From Erpobdella octoculata (Eukaryota; Annelida; Clitellata; Hirudinida; Erpobdellidae): a DNA stretch of 64,000 nt. The notes under the pieces are model-generated. The model was given only the letters and a program-made list of their open reading frames with translations. It did no database searches and was not told where the DNA came from. Shown piece after piece: positions 50,796 through 63,860 of the stretch. Each line of letters opens with the position of its first letter. Position 1 is the stretch's first letter. Made by a program: the position numbers and the translations under genes. The stretch covers positions 7,904,642 through 7,968,641 of the forward strand of contig OZ022246.1 of NCBI GenBank assembly GCA_963978895.1. The letters run 5' to 3'.

Positions 50796-52755
50796 TCATT
50801 GAGCTCTATAAAGAGGATTTCTATATGTTTGTTTATTTATTTTTTCTTTTTTGAAGTCTTTATTTATTGGCTTTAAAACTTAAACTGATAACAACTTTAA
50901 TAACAAAATGTAATTTTTTGTTACTTTTCACCAGCATGTCTTGCACAAGTTTTAATTTTCTAATTGTTCTGGTCCACCATTCAAGTTCTTTCTCTTTTTT
51001 TCAACTTCAGTAAACTTGTTTTGATTTTTCAGCATCAGTTCAAGTCAATTTTTTAAAGTAATTCTAGTGATTCTCAATTATTGTTTGCTAGTATATATAT
51101 ATATATAGCTCGCATGAACTTTTTCTCTTCTTTCGAGATGCCAGCATGAATTTTGGTTTCTCTGAAATTGTATTTAAGTGATGCTGTTGAGCCTTAAGAT
51201 TGAAATTTATGATCGTATGTTTTGATCTAGTTTGCAGAGCTCTGTAATTTTGGTGTTGTTAGAAGTATTCAATATTACTGTTTACTCTTTTCATGTAAAG
51301 TTCCAGCTGATTGTTTCTATGTACAATCACGTTGTAAATTACCTGGAGTTAATTAACCTGTGCATTAGTTTAATTTTCGGATTTTCTTGAAAATAAAAAA
51401 ATTGGCCTATGCAGTTGTTATAAGAAATTTCTATAATTAAACCAGTTCCAAATTGCAAATTAGGGTAATTAATCTTCTAAATTTCATTCTTGGGTTATAT
51501 AATTTTTTATTCTTTCCAAAAATCTTTTTTTTCTTACTTTCTTTCTATTTTTTAAAATTTCTGCACTTACTCATCCCCTATGGTTAATTGAGTGGATCAC
51601 AAGTTCAATTCTTATTAGATATTCACTCAGTCTTTCATTCATTTTTTAATCAATTGAACAAGTGCAAGATTTTTAGCTGGGAATTAATAAGCATTGAGAT
51701 ATTTTAATCTTGTATACAAAAAACTCTGGAGGTAGTTAAAAGTGCATGAGCTGTTCCTTGCAGTGGCGTCGGGATTTCATCTATTAATGCTTTGCTTTTG
51801 GTTAAAATCTATTCACTAATACAAAATATGGGACATATCACTACTGGTGCTGAACAAAACAAGATCGTGCATAATTTTATATATTGTCTGCAATTAATTC
51901 ATTCAAAATTCTCTAAACCAATTAATTTTATTTCAAACAATATTCTCACTTGAGTAAATGTTTATTTATGTGAATAAATATTTGTTATTTTTTTATCAAT
52001 ACCAAGAAAAGTTCATCATTTTTCAAAACAAAGCTGGTCAACATTGAATACTTTCTCAAAAAATCTCAAAGTATAGATCCATCTGAATTGCCTTAGAAAT
52101 TTAGGCAACAACATAGTATAAATGTGAAAAAGGTAACAAATTCAAATATAGACAATAAAAATTACAGCTGGAAACAAATCTAAATGTTGATAAAAAAAAT
52201 CAACACCGATCTGAAAAATAGTACGGAGAATAATTCCAGTTCAAGCAGATGGTACATCGATAAATAAGTTGATCATGATTATGATAATTTTTTCATTGCC
52301 ACCTGTAAACACAAAGCAGATATAAAAGAAGAAAGAAGCCTAAATGAAAAATATTATCAGAAGGGAATGCAAAATATTAGGTAGAAGGAAATACAAATGA
52401 ATGTAAAATAACACTGAAGGCCTTCATTGAATTGTATAACAATATATTATGTCTTATTTAAACAAGCAAAATAATTTACATGTTATATATACAAACAATG
52501 GCAGAAGGCATAGTAAAAATAATGAAAATTATTCATAATCCAATATACAAAAAATCATGAGGTGATATTTAAAGTGGTTAAGCTGATAGAAAATTGATTA
52601 TGTACTTGATAACAATGAGCCCACAAAAGCCCACTTGAATGATAACAATAATTTAATGTACTAAAAAACTGAGAAACTTTTTGGTTTTATTTGTAAAATA
52701 TTCAAAACAAATAATTTTTAAACATATAAATTAGATTTCTTAGCACCAAACATGA
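50796..52755. other. Intergenic region between convergent genes
   Basis: Holds the 3' side of the MARF1-like gene and the 3' side of the galactosyltransferase gene on the other strand. AT-rich, with a short TA run near 51090; I see no coding region or mobile element. Confidence 0.6.
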
Positions 52756-53877
52756 CTAAGGCAATAAGGACACTGTATGTGTTACATTTTGGCAAGAATT
52801 ATAACTATCTAGGGATTTCCACAAATTCACCAAATCATTTGCCTTCATTTTTGTTGCAGTCAATATCTTTTTACTTTTGAGATCACAAATATTGGGAACT
52901 TTGCTTGTCCAATATGCAAAACCATCCTTTCTTATGTGAGTAACGTTAAGAATTTTCCCCAGAATTCCAGTGATGTAAACATCATCGATATGGATGTAAG
53001 GAACATAAAAAGATGTTTCATAAATATCTTTCCACAAATCGTTTGTTATTATGTAAGCTGATCCGGCTTCGTATGGTGGAAAATAATCAAAAGGAAATTC
53101 GTCTCGTGTTAATTTCCATTTTCCCTTTCGATAAACATTTGATCCAATGCACAAAGGACCAGCAATAGACCTTGGAAGATGAACTTCTGCCATGAGACTT
53201 ACCATAGCAGGGAGATTTAAAAACATGTCATCATCACTTTTAATCAAAAACTTGGGAGATTTACAAAACTCAAGTAAATATTTAAAACCAAGGAGAGACT
53301 TCAGAGTCATATTGTTGTAAGAATCAAAGAAATTTCCTTGAATGACATCTCCAAATTCTTCATTTTCTTCCCAAATTAAATCATTCAATCCAGGATCTTT
53401 ATGACTACCAAAAATGAAAAACAACATGAAAGTCTCATTTAAGATACCCTCACTTGGCCAATAAGTCTTTGAATTTTTACAAGCAGATCCCCAAGTTGAT
53501 CTGATGGCTTTTCTCACTTCAACTTTGGGATGGAAACTGTGAACTAGTATGACGACTGAAGTGTTTTTAGAGCACACTTTATGTGGTTTAACCATAACAT
53601 CATAGATATAATTTTCAACAATGAATGGCCTTCTTGCATAATAGATTTCCTCAGTTTCTCCAGAAAAATTCCTGATAAAATTTAAGGGTTCCACTAAGAC
53701 TAAGGCTCCAGGATGCTCAGACTTTGTTTCTCCTGATGCTAAAACTAAATGGATTTCACCAGAATTTTCAGTTCTAATATAAGAACTAAAGTAATTTTGG
53801 AATAAATATAGCAGCACAACATTTAAAGCACAATAGGACATTAAAGCAGTCATACACCAAGAAAATTTAGCTTTCAT
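52756..53877 (-). CDS. Beta-1,3-galactosyltransferase family (GT31), intronless
   Basis: A 373-residue type II Golgi membrane glycosyltransferase that should transfer galactose (or GlcNAc) from a UDP-sugar in beta-1,3 linkage. Residues 9-27 form the single membrane segment after a short basic N-terminus; a stem follows to about residue 100. GT31 motifs appear in order: VRKAIRSTWG (121-130), DVIQGNFFDSYNNMTLKSL (177-195), the metal-binding DDD at 215-217 in KSDDDMFLN, FPPYEAGSAYII (266-277) and HIDDVYITGIL (296-306). N-glycosylation sites lie at Asn70, 105, 147, 189, 311 and 364. The length fits B3GALT enzymes, and a single coding exon is usual for that subfamily. Exact acceptor specificity cannot be told. 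The ATG chosen is the first that precedes the membrane segment. Confidence 0.92.
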   Translation of the reverse strand: MKAKFSWCMTALMSYCALNVVLLYLFQNYFSSYIRTENSGEIHLVLASGETKSEHPGALVLVEPLNFIRNFSGETEEIYYARRPFIVENYIYDVMVKPHKVCSKNTSVVILVHSFHPKVEVRKAIRSTWGSACKNSKTYWPSEGILNETFMLFFIFGSHKDPGLNDLIWEENEEFGDVIQGNFFDSYNNMTLKSLLGFKYLLEFCKSPKFLIKSDDDMFLNLPAMVSLMAEVHLPRSIAGPLCIGSNVYRKGKWKLTRDEFPFDYFPPYEAGSAYIITNDLWKDIYETSFYVPYIHIDDVYITGILGKILNVTHIRKDGFAYWTSKVPNICDLKSKKILTATKMKANDLVNLWKSLDSYNSCQNVTHTVSLLP

Positions 53878-54783
53878 TTATGTTTATAAATAAAGTTATT
53901 CAGTCCTGACTAGTACTAGTTCTTATATTAAAATAAATTTTGAACAATTCACAATTCATTTCAATTATTTTGAATCATAACAATATGTATGAATACATTA
54001 AAATTAAAAGCCTTTCACAAAACTTTATATGTCTATGATACCAGAACAAATTGACAGAAAAAAACAATATAAGCAACTGTATAGCATCCGTAACCCTTTC
54101 AGTTTAGACTACTTTTAGAACGAAAGCAAGTCAAGAAAATCTCGAAAAAAATAAACACTGCCTGATCTGGTTAAAAGTACACACACAAAAAACTATACAA
54201 GAAAATTACTATTTTTAATTATTGAAAATATTTTATAATTTTTATGTAAAATTATAGTTAGTTTGGTTATTGTTAAAAAAACAGTAGTACAAAAATTACA
54301 CCTGTGAATAAGATCGGTACTAGACCCCTGAATGGGCTGATTTTTCAAGGCAGTTTGAGCTCTCAATTTTGAGAAAAAAGCAGGTGATAGGCGCTTATAC
54401 TATACCTGAATTATACAACTTTTCTAAAAAAAAGTCACAGACTGCGAAAAAGGTTAGAATTTTTCTACATTTCCCCAACTTTTGCTGTTTTAACCAACAA
54501 CTCAAAATCAAAGTCCAGGTGAGAAGTAGGGGCGTAAGTTGTGGGACAACCAAAGATTTTAGAGAAACATTTTGTTGTTTATATAAAATAAATAAGCTAT
54601 TTTCAGAGGCAAAAGTGTATATAGTTTTAGAAAATTTGTGTAGAATTTTCAAGAAAGCTTTGGCTTCCCAAGGCATTGCTGAAATGATGCTCCTGGTAAA
54701 AGGGTATTATTGTTGAACTAGAAGTCCTTTAGGATTGACACCACTTAAAAAATTGTCAAACATTATTATTATTATTTTGACAA

Positions 54784-55226
54784 TCTATATATAAAAATGA
54801 CTGTTTGTTTGTCTTTTAGGCAAATCCAAACCACTGGAACAATTTCAACGAAATTTAGCATGGAGGTATCTGAAAGAGCAGAAAAGATAGCATAGTTTTC
54901 AATTTTTGATGACCTAAAAACCTCACAGGCCAAAAGTGCTATATGTTCGAACATCAAAGGTTATTGCTTATCAAAATTCAAATTTAGTTTATGTGATAAA
55001 GTTTAAAGGTTTTAAGCAACTTTAAAAAAATATATTCATTATAAGTTTTATGGGCAAAAGAAGTTAGGAAGGAGAGGAAGAAATAAAGGGAGCGAGAAAG
55101 CAAGCGGGAACTGGAGAGCGAGAAAAAAGAGAAAGCGGGAGGTGGAAGAGGAAGACAAAAAAGAGGAGAAAAAATGCAAGAGCAAAACGATAGAAAAACC
55201 TCTAAAACCAAGGGGAATGCCACTAG
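54784..55226 (+). mobile_element. Helitron-like non-autonomous element (best copy)
   Basis: Starts TCTATATATAAAAATGACTG and ends GGGGAATGCCACTAG, lying between A and T as Helitrons do, without a target duplication. The body has the shared 'tttgtcttttaggcaaatcc' and 'ggaacaatttcaacgaaatt' parts and a G/A-rich minisatellite (reverse of the CCCGCTTTC array). In less decayed copies of the family the tail has a CCCGG..CCGGG hairpin a few bases before CTAG. No coding capacity. Confidence 0.6.
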
Positions 55227-57245
55227 TAAATCATATTATATTTAGCATATAGATTTATTAATAAATTGAAAAGATATTTAGGTATTGGCATTATTAGGTC
55301 ACAAACTTTTACCATGGCCAGTTTGGTTGAGACATTCTTTCTAATGTTTTTTTTTAACATTTTGAAATTTTATTTGTATGTAAATAAACAAAAATTAATT
55401 GAAAATCAAACTTTATAACTTCATTCGAAGCAAGAAATTTCAGAAATTTTCTGGGGCTTATTTAACTCTCTGCAAATTTAAGGAGAATAGGAAAAGCAAT
55501 GCAGTAAACTTTGAAAATATAAATCCTTTCCAGCACCATGGTTAGATCACTACTGGCACATACTGCTTTAAGGCTTGAAGCATTGAGCAATATATTTAAA
55601 AAAAGCTTTGTTATCCTAATAAAGAACAACAAATTTTTTAAGAAGTTTGCAAAAAGACGAAACAATATTGTTACAAACTTTATAGAAAAAAAGACTGATT
55701 TGATAATGAAAGCTTAGAAGATAATAAATGTATAGAAGGTACCGACAGATCACAACACTCAAAATATTGACATAATTTAAGAATTTTAACTTTGTTCTAG
55801 GGTGGTGGGTATCTCAATAAGTTAGAAAACACTACAGTATTGACCCATTAAAACTGGATTATATAGGCATTGGTTCCAGTTTCAAATTTAACAGGGAATG
55901 AATAACAAGTTATGACTACACACATTATATAAGAACCATCTCCAACAAAAAGTTTCAAGTGATTTTTTTTTATAAACATAAAAAGACCCTATATTCGTAG
56001 ATAGTAGTAGATACAGTACTTTCAAAACACCAATAGATCTAATTTCAAACAAAAATCTCCCTTCGTTAGACAAGCCATCAGACAGAAAGAAAAAATAATA
56101 CAGCAAACCGTATATAACGAATAAAATCAAATACAAACATTTGTACAGGTATAACGTCTCAAGAACAACTTAATGCTACACGTAGGTTAGGAAACTTGCA
56201 TAAAAATATCTGTATGACTCAGAAAATGAAACTCAACAAAAAAACAACATAATAATAGCCTGCCAAATTGATTAGGAACACCATCACATATATCAAATTA
56301 TGGAAGCTTACAACACTGACCAAATGATTCTAGATGGTTAACATAAAATAAGAATTAGTTAAGAAGTTGTTTCATGATTAGTTCAAGAAATTTGCAGTAG
56401 AAGAAGGCAAATGGATTGAGACCCACAGTTTGTATTCATGTTCACATGATAACACACTGAAATACAAAAGGCAAACTTATCATTATCATGATATAACATG
56501 GCGATATATTAATAATTAAAGTTTAAAAACACGACGCCCCATGAGGACAAGAATAAAGTTTATCTACTTCCATAGTGTTACAAATCATTCATTTACCTAA
56601 GCCATTTGGAAGTTTGAAACATATTACCCTTCAAGTATACAAGTATCACTGGCATATGCAGTATACAAGTATCACTGGCGCAAGCTTGAGATTAATATTC
56701 TCAAATCCATAATGATATATTTTCCCCTCAAAATATACACCAAGAACTAATTGAGCTTGTGAATGCTGGCTTGTTAGATTAAAAAAATTTAATGAATGTT
56801 CATGCCGATTTATAAAGCTGAAATAACTGAAGTTTTGATAACCATTTTTGCTTTTCACAAATTCGATAGCATTTCCTATACCATATTTCTTTACTGTGCA
56901 AAAATAGTAAGAAATCTAATTTATTTATACAGACTTTGACTTAACTTATTTAGGAAGCACAAAGCATTTCAAGGACAAATCAACTTTTGACAACCATTTA
57001 ACGTGACCTGAGTTTGCAGACTTCCAGACAGGTACAGGTAAAAAAAATTCGATGGTGTCGTTGACTAACTAGTCAGTTCAACAAAAGTCTCTTTTCAATT
57101 CATTGACTCCAAGGTCCGCCCGTCTGAGTTTTCAAAATAGCTAAGTCTGAGCTTGCTAAGCAGAACATGCAGCCCCAGCCAACATCCAATCTAATCAGCC
57201 TGTATTATTTATTAGTGAAAAGCTCATAATTATGTTTATACTTAC
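55227..57245. other. Gap likely holding the 3' end of the MINDY gene
   Basis: The last recognised MINDY exon ends with a good donor at 57246, so at least one more exon should lie here on the minus strand, but I could not identify it. The short reading frames in the stretch resemble nothing I know. Confidence 0.4.
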
Positions 57246-60200
57246 TGAAGAATCTTTTTTCTCCTTAATTACACTCGATGATGATGATGATGTTCTTATT
57301 TGATTCTGCTGTGTGTTTGAAGGTGGTTGTTGTTGTTGTTGCCTCGTAACAGTTGTTGACTGAGCGCCTGCTAATGATCTTGCCCCTTTATCTTCGTCCC
57401 CTTGTAGCTTAACAGCAATCTCATGACTGCATAAGAAAATAAAACAATTTGTTTGATAATGACCATGCCTCATTAAGTTCAGTCATATCTGAAAACTAAA
57501 AAACAAAACCAATTACTCAGTAAGTCCCAGATTTGTCCAATCCTGGCTATCGGGTTCTTCTGATCCTTTTTCATTCAAAGCAAGCGCAAGCATGTAACTG
57601 TTTAAAAAAATAGAAAAACCTAGTAAATAAATAAATAAAATCTAGTAATTATATTAAATCTTGTAATTACAAAAAATCAAGTAATTACATAATAACTAGT
57701 CTAGTTTTTTTCTTTTTAACTCAAAACACAAAATATGACTTAATATTAATTTAATAAGCCAATGTCAAAATATATGCTAATTGTGAAAAGAACAAAATGT
57801 ATGCATACTCTGATTCAATCTGCTCTTCGGTGTTTGAAAAGCTCGGAAGTTGAATGGGAGTTTTACTGGATATGTGAGAACCTTCGTAAAACCGGAAATT
57901 AGCATCTAGATAACTGCTGTTACCCTCGATGTTGTCAAGAGTCTCCCATACAACACCTGGTTCGTTCAGGTAACCTTCATCGGTCATCAAAAGATACAAA
58001 CGACCCTACACAGCAAAAATACATCAGTATTAGCAAATGTTAAGTCAATTTTTTTCTATTTATTCAACTAAACCTGTAATTGTCAATCTAAGGTTTTACA
58101 AAAAATACATCATAATAATGATATCTCACATTATTTATTTCATCACAATATTAAATAATTTCATTTTTGAAATTAAAAGTATGCCTAACAAGGCCAAGAA
58201 ACCCTATAACTATATGTTAAATGCCATATTTAAAGCACTACATATTATATTCTGATCCCCTACCATTCACTTCTTTAATTTTACACCCTCCCAATTTACT
58301 CATGAATGTGCCTAAACCTCAGCATCTGTAAACACCAAAAAAAATAGACAAATGGTAAACGTTTACTTTGCGCTTGAAAAGAAGATGGAAATGATTGTTT
58401 CTGAAAAGAATACCCATGTGACCCTCTGGCAGTGTCGATACCAATTGGGATAAGCCGTAATAAGTCATCTGAGTGGCAGTTGCTTCGAGGAAGTGAAGAA
58501 CCATATTAGCTGAAAATAAAAAAACAAACATTGCGAAATTAAACAACATTTGATTTCTTTAATCAAGTCGCAAGTCGACATACTATTGATATTTTAGATT
58601 TATAAAAATATAATTTTAAATTTATTACATTCAAGTGTGCATTATGAGATAACCTTTGTCATGGGAAATACATTTTTCGATAACTTGGTTGTAAGTGGCA
58701 TTTCCAAGGGCTTTAGCAACATCAGTGTCGCTTGGGTCTACAACCCAGCCGTGGTAGAGCGGAATGCAGAGCAGGTCAAAAACTTCCAATGACGGTGTGT
58801 ACTCAAAATGAGTGATACTTCAAACATCAAAAGAATGATTAATTATTATTATTTTATTACTTATACTATACCTGAATTATATCTTCATATATTTAGCATG
58901 AACAAACATCCATAGAAACGCATTTAAAATTAAGTTTTACACCTTCAAATCATTTCCTGCGGCACAATTTTACTTACAATCCTCTGATGATGACTATAAA
59001 ACTCAAGTTTAAAGATCTATGAACTTTCATTTTATTTTAAAAAACAATTATCAAGATTTAGATAGCCAAAGGCCACTGATAATGCAATCAAAGGTTTAAA
59101 TAATATTCAAATAATATCAAAGCAAACCAACTTTGTAAAACCGACATTTACATCAAGTCCTGTAAGAAGCTTCGGAAACATAGAAATTGCATCATCAATC
59201 TTTTTCTCATAATTACCTCTTTCATGATCAGATAGGTCCTAAGTAAAAATAAATGCAAATATATATGAACTACATCAAAACAAGTAACACACACGAACAC
59301 TAAAATGTCACCTTAGGTATAGTTTCAAATAAGCAATCTCCAAGCAGTGTCATAAGAAAGGATGATGTGACTTCTGCAGTCGAAGGAACCAGGCTGATCC
59401 TCTCATTGAGAAGTAAATAGTTTATGATGGCTAAAGATGGACACGATCCATTATTATTTTGAGTAATAATGGGGAGAGCTTTGCTGCCGGTATTAACCCA
59501 CTTGACACGATACTTTTTTTCATTACCAGCACTGCTATCGCTTGTAATTGAAACTGGACTTATGGCTCCAACATGCGGATTGGTTTCCCTTAAGCAGTTG
59601 GTTGATGCTTCTGAATTCTGTAAAACAATTTCTTCACCCGAGAGCTGAATCACTGCAACTTCCTCGATTGACTCAGAATTGTGCCTCTTTCTAGTTTCTG
59701 TATTACAAAAAGATGAAAAGTGTTCTATTGTCTTATTGTTTTGTTCTTCTGCTGAAACTTCTACAACATCTGCACAATAGTCAGGCTTTGGGATAATATT
59801 TGATCCATTTTCTGTAAATAAATTTAATATGAATGACCCTAATAAATAAAAAACATTAATAGTAAGTGAATAATAATAATAAATAAATAAATAATTTGGT
59901 ACTGTTTTCTTTTAAGCATACTCGATTGAAAAATATTGCTGTTTTTGCACAAATAATTTGGTACTGATTTCTTTTAAGCATACTCGATTAAAAATATTGC
60001 TGTTTTTGCAGAAATAATTTTATTCTTAATTTTTTCCAAAACTCTAAACTTGTTTAACAAAAGTTCCATTAATCATCAGCAAGCAGATCTGTTTCAGCAC
60101 TAGTTGCCATCTTTAGAGACATTAAATATTTAACAAAAAGCAGTGACTAAAGGGTAAAAGATACGACAATGATTTTCCAGTTCGGATTTTTCAGTTGAAG

Positions 60201-60878
60201 TTTAAGTTCAAGTAAGGAAAATTTAATTTTTTCAGTTACAGTTCATTAACTGGAATGCACAAGCGCAGGATAATAAGTATACCCAGAGTAATTATGTAAC
60301 AGAATTCACATGTAATTTGCTAAAAGTTAAAAGAGGGCTAGCAATTTTTGGAATTTCCTTTCACAAGAACTGAAAAATGAGGCAATTGAACCAATTAAAA
60401 GATTAACTAAGCAGCTACTCATTACAAAACACTAATCTGACTTTTTGCCTCTAAATTAGTATTAATTTCTGCTTTTACTAGGTTTTTACTGTCCAGTGGG
60501 ATCATTGACCCTTTCCAATTTCCTAGATTATGTTTTGTTGTTTCATATTTTTTAAGGCATGAAATAAATAAGAGAAAAAGAATGAAAGGACAAAAAAGAG
60601 AAAGCGCAAGGAGAAACAACAAAAATAAAATCTTTGATAACTCCGAGTAGCCCTGCTAGTTAGAATATAAAAGTAATAAATATGTCAAAATTCAAAGAAC
60701 ATTAGTAAACCGGAAAACTAGTTATAACACGCTTCAAAAGTAATAAGAAAATATTCAAAATAGGTAATAAACTTTATGATGACGGAATTTTTGTCCAGTT
60801 AATATTCAGTAAATATTCTTGTTTTTACTAGTCTTATATTAACTTGCTTTGTCAGATTAATCGGACTGACACACACAC

Positions 60879-60971
<93 letters not shown>

Positions 60972-62957
60972 GGCTGTTAACGATTAATTTAAATTTAATA
61001 GTTAACTTTTGAAAAAATTAACGATTAATTAATAGTTAATTTCGATTAAATCCAAAAATTAAATCTATAGTGTCATAAGTAACATTTATTAAACATACTT
61101 GTCGAAAATCGAAATAACACTGGAATGTTTCCTTTATATGTCATCTTTTAACCAACTATGCATACAGACAAGTTTGTTAACATTATTTGGACCAAGTGAT
61201 GAGCATGTCTTATTGCAATATAACCAGCCGAGCTGAACAATCGTTCATATGGAACTGAGGTAGCTGGTATGCACAAAATGGTCTTGGCAAAGAATGACAA
61301 TTTTGGATATCGGTGTTCATTAAGCTTCCACCATTGCAGAGGGTCAACGGATTCAGGAATTTTCATCTCCATTTTATAACGCGGTTATTTATCAGAAGAG
61401 TTTGTCATTTTCAATTAATAGTTAAAAAATTTAATCGTTAAATTTTTAAGGATTAATCGATAAATTAATCGTTAAATTTAGCAGCCCTAATATATATATA
61501 TATATATATATATATTAATTTAATTAAATATTTTCGACTTATAGTGAGTGTCGGATAATTGTGAAGATAATTAAAAAAGTGTAAAGACTAAAAAGTAGAA
61601 AATAAATAAAAAATAAAAAAACATTTTAAAAACTAGTCTCATGATAAGACTAGGGTGCTCAGTTTAAATTTAATGAACAGATCTGTATAACTTAGCGAGC
61701 ACCCTAGTCTTATCATAAGACTAGTTTTTTTTTTATTTATTTTTATTCAGTTAAAGTTTGTTCCAGTTTGAGTTAACTTAATCAGATTTTGGAGTTAATC
61801 TGTAATTTCTGTTACAGTTACAGTTAACTGGAACATCACTGCAATACAGTTTATTTAAAAGTAGTAAAATACAATTTGAATAATATTTAAATTTATTAAA
61901 TAAAATTATAATATCATAAAAATTTAAAAAAATACTTGAACAATAATAATAATAACATCGAACCTATCCAAAGCATTGGACTATGCTACACTACTGTAGA
62001 GGGAGTTAGGGAAGGTAAGTAATGTGACCCTTGTGTTAATAGGGGAAAGCGTATATATGTTCCTGTATCACTCAACGAAGTATGCAGAAAAAAAGACTTC
62101 CGACGCGGGTCGGGAATTTTGGGGGAACGACATTTGTTCACAAAAAACTTGTTTTCTTTGACGTTTTCTTCAAGGTAAAACATTCCCTGCAGAGCAGGAA
62201 CGTCATTGCAGCAAAACCTTGGGAGCAACATGTTAAAAAGCTTCCACATTCTTAATTTTTTTCTCATAATGCCATAGGCAGAGGGGCAAGTCTGGTCTGC
62301 CCGAGAAAATAATAGAAATCTAATTTTTTTAAACCCCCTTTTTTCATATTTCCTCCTAAAAAACTGATGACAGGGCTGGAGATAGTTGCAGTACTTTTCC
62401 CAAAATTTTCAGAAACCCTTTTTTATTTTTCTTCCCAAAGAAGCTGATGACCGAGAGTATTCCAAGGTACTTTCAAACCCTATTTTCATTTTATTCTGCT
62501 TGCCTAGAAATTAGTAACCTACTGAAATTAGGGGCATTTAACCCCTGTCCCCGTCTCCTAAGCGTGTTGAAATTATTTGTATTGCTGTAGCACATTGTAA
62601 ATAGCCTTTTGTGCTATAATACAGACCAGGGGCCCGATGCATTGCGTAATAAGCCTGCTTAAAAGGTCTGGTGCAGTATTTAGTTTATAGTATAACTGTT
62701 TGTTATAAAGGCCAAAAACGTATAAAATTTGTTCGGCGGCGACTTTTTTACTGCTATTTGGTAGTCATAAGCATTTTTGCAATAATAACATTTATTTAGC
62801 AAACATGCAAAAACTTACTGTCGTCTTTTTCTTCGGAATTTTCAATTGAGACTTCTGATATTAATTCTGGCGAGACACCTCCTTCTTCGTTTGCATTTTT
62901 TTCCTCGTTGAAAACGTCACTTTTTTCTGAGTTAGGAGTATTACTTGGAGAAGCCAT
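57246..62957 (-). CDS. MINDY-1/2 (FAM63) type deubiquitinase, 3' end not found
   Basis: MINDY-1/2 enzymes trim K48-linked polyubiquitin. In-frame exons: 62957-62819 (acidic start [14 protein letters not shown]), 59811-59312, 59238-59132, 58817-58654, 58509-58367, 58005-57809, 57597-57517 and 57426-57246, together 504 residues. Exon 2 holds the catalytic start [18 protein letters not shown] followed by [17 protein letters not shown], with the oxyanion Gln and catalytic Cys. Exon 4 gives [20 protein letters not shown] and GWVVDP; exon 5 gives [14 protein letters not shown] with the catalytic His; exon 6 gives [11 protein letters not shown] and VVWETLDNI. Exon 7 ([10 protein letters not shown]) is the ubiquitin-interacting motif of the family. 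Exon 8 is Gln/Ser-rich. Vertebrate proteins end in a CAAX-like box; that terminal exon is not located. Intron 1 (about 3 kb) carries a Helitron-like tail, a hAT element and TA arrays. Confidence 0.9.
60590..60659 (+). repeat. Helitron-like tail
   Basis: 'aactccgagtagccctgctag' style ending in CTAG|T, preceded by an A/G-rich stretch. A short 3' remnant in MINDY intron 1. Confidence 0.4.
60885..60968. repeat. TA microsatellite hosting a hAT insertion
   Basis: TA units run to 60968 and resume at 61490, on either side of the hAT element. Confidence 0.95.
60969..61489 (-). mobile_element. Short hAT element with dimerisation-domain remnant
   Basis: Ends TAGGGCTGTTAACGATTAAT and the complement of TAGGGCTGCTAAATTTAACG; both flanks are ATATATAT (60961-60968, 61490-61497). 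The minus strand 61372-61148 encodes the C-terminal hAT motif ([20 protein letters not shown], then [17 protein letters not shown]). The rest of the transposase is gone. Second clear case of a hAT inside a TA array. Confidence 0.92.
61634..61730. repeat. Imperfect hairpin with ACTAGTCT arms
   Basis: 'aaaactagtctcatgataag' and 'actagggtgctc' at the left return as reverse complement at 61698-61727, with a 31-bp loop. Possibly a tiny MITE; MINDY intron 1. Confidence 0.75.
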
Positions 62958-63534
62958 AATAGTCATAATACATAACGCAACAGAAAATTATCGGTATTTA
63001 AAATTCAATTAAAAACTCCTATGAACTAGGCTAAAAAATTAAAACACTCCGAACTAAAAACAGGCGGACACCACTAATTACGCAGATTTTTAAACAAAAC
63101 AAACACTGAAAAACCTGCTCTATATATATATAAAGAGAGAGTGAAAGAAAGAGAAAGAATATTTTTTAAATTTTAATGTTTTATTTGAATTTAAAAACCA
63201 AACAAATAATAATAAAAATTAAAAAACAATAGCATCTGCGTCCCGAAATCGTTATCTCGAAATCAATCGAGATTTCAAAACGATACGGTAGATCCCGTAT
63301 CGCCATTGAAACGATACAGCCTGCGGAAGAAATCTCGTATCGAAATAAAATAGCGAGACTTAAATTTGGTTCTCGTATAAAGTCTCGAAGCAAATACCGA
63401 TATTTAAAAAAAAAATTTTTTCCAATAAATAACGAAAGTCATACATATTTAATTAACGATTGTCACAACTGTGAATATTTGCAATTGATTATGAAATTAG
63501 AGAGTTTGAACCGTGCATCCATAGTAGAGATCAA

Positions 63535-63860
63535 TTTTTTAGGTCTCGGCTCGGCCCGTCGACAACTTAGCCCAGCCCGTTTTAAAAACCCAAACTCCTG
63601 GCCCGGCACAGCCCGTCTGAATTAGGCCCGGTCCATTCTTACAGGCCTAGAAGTTCTATATACTTGATGAAAAACTTCGGCCCATCCTACCTTGACTTCA
63701 GGTTTGGCCCGGCCCAAATGAAGACCCTAAATTCACTAAAATATCTATATACTTCATGAAAAACCTCGGCCCGTCCCACTTTGATTTAAGGTTTGGCCTG
63801 GCCCGTGTGAAGACTCTAAAATAACGGCTTGGCCCGGCCGGTGATAAACTGGACTTAGCT
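63535..63860. repeat. GGCCCGGCCC-type interspersed repeat
   Basis: Repeated 'tcggcccgtcc', 'ggcccggcccaaatgaaga' and 'tatatacttgatgaaaaac' blocks occur three times with spacing of about 110 bp. Base composition contrasts with the AT-rich surroundings. Probably part of a MITE; ends were not fixed. Confidence 0.55.

Noticed and set aside
56646..56858. Possible last exon of the MINDY gene
   Set aside because: No resemblance to the MINDY C-terminus and no convincing acceptor in the right phase.
62630..62700. CAGGGGCCCGATGCATT as a hAT terminus
   Set aside because: No matching second end or 8-bp duplication could be found nearby.
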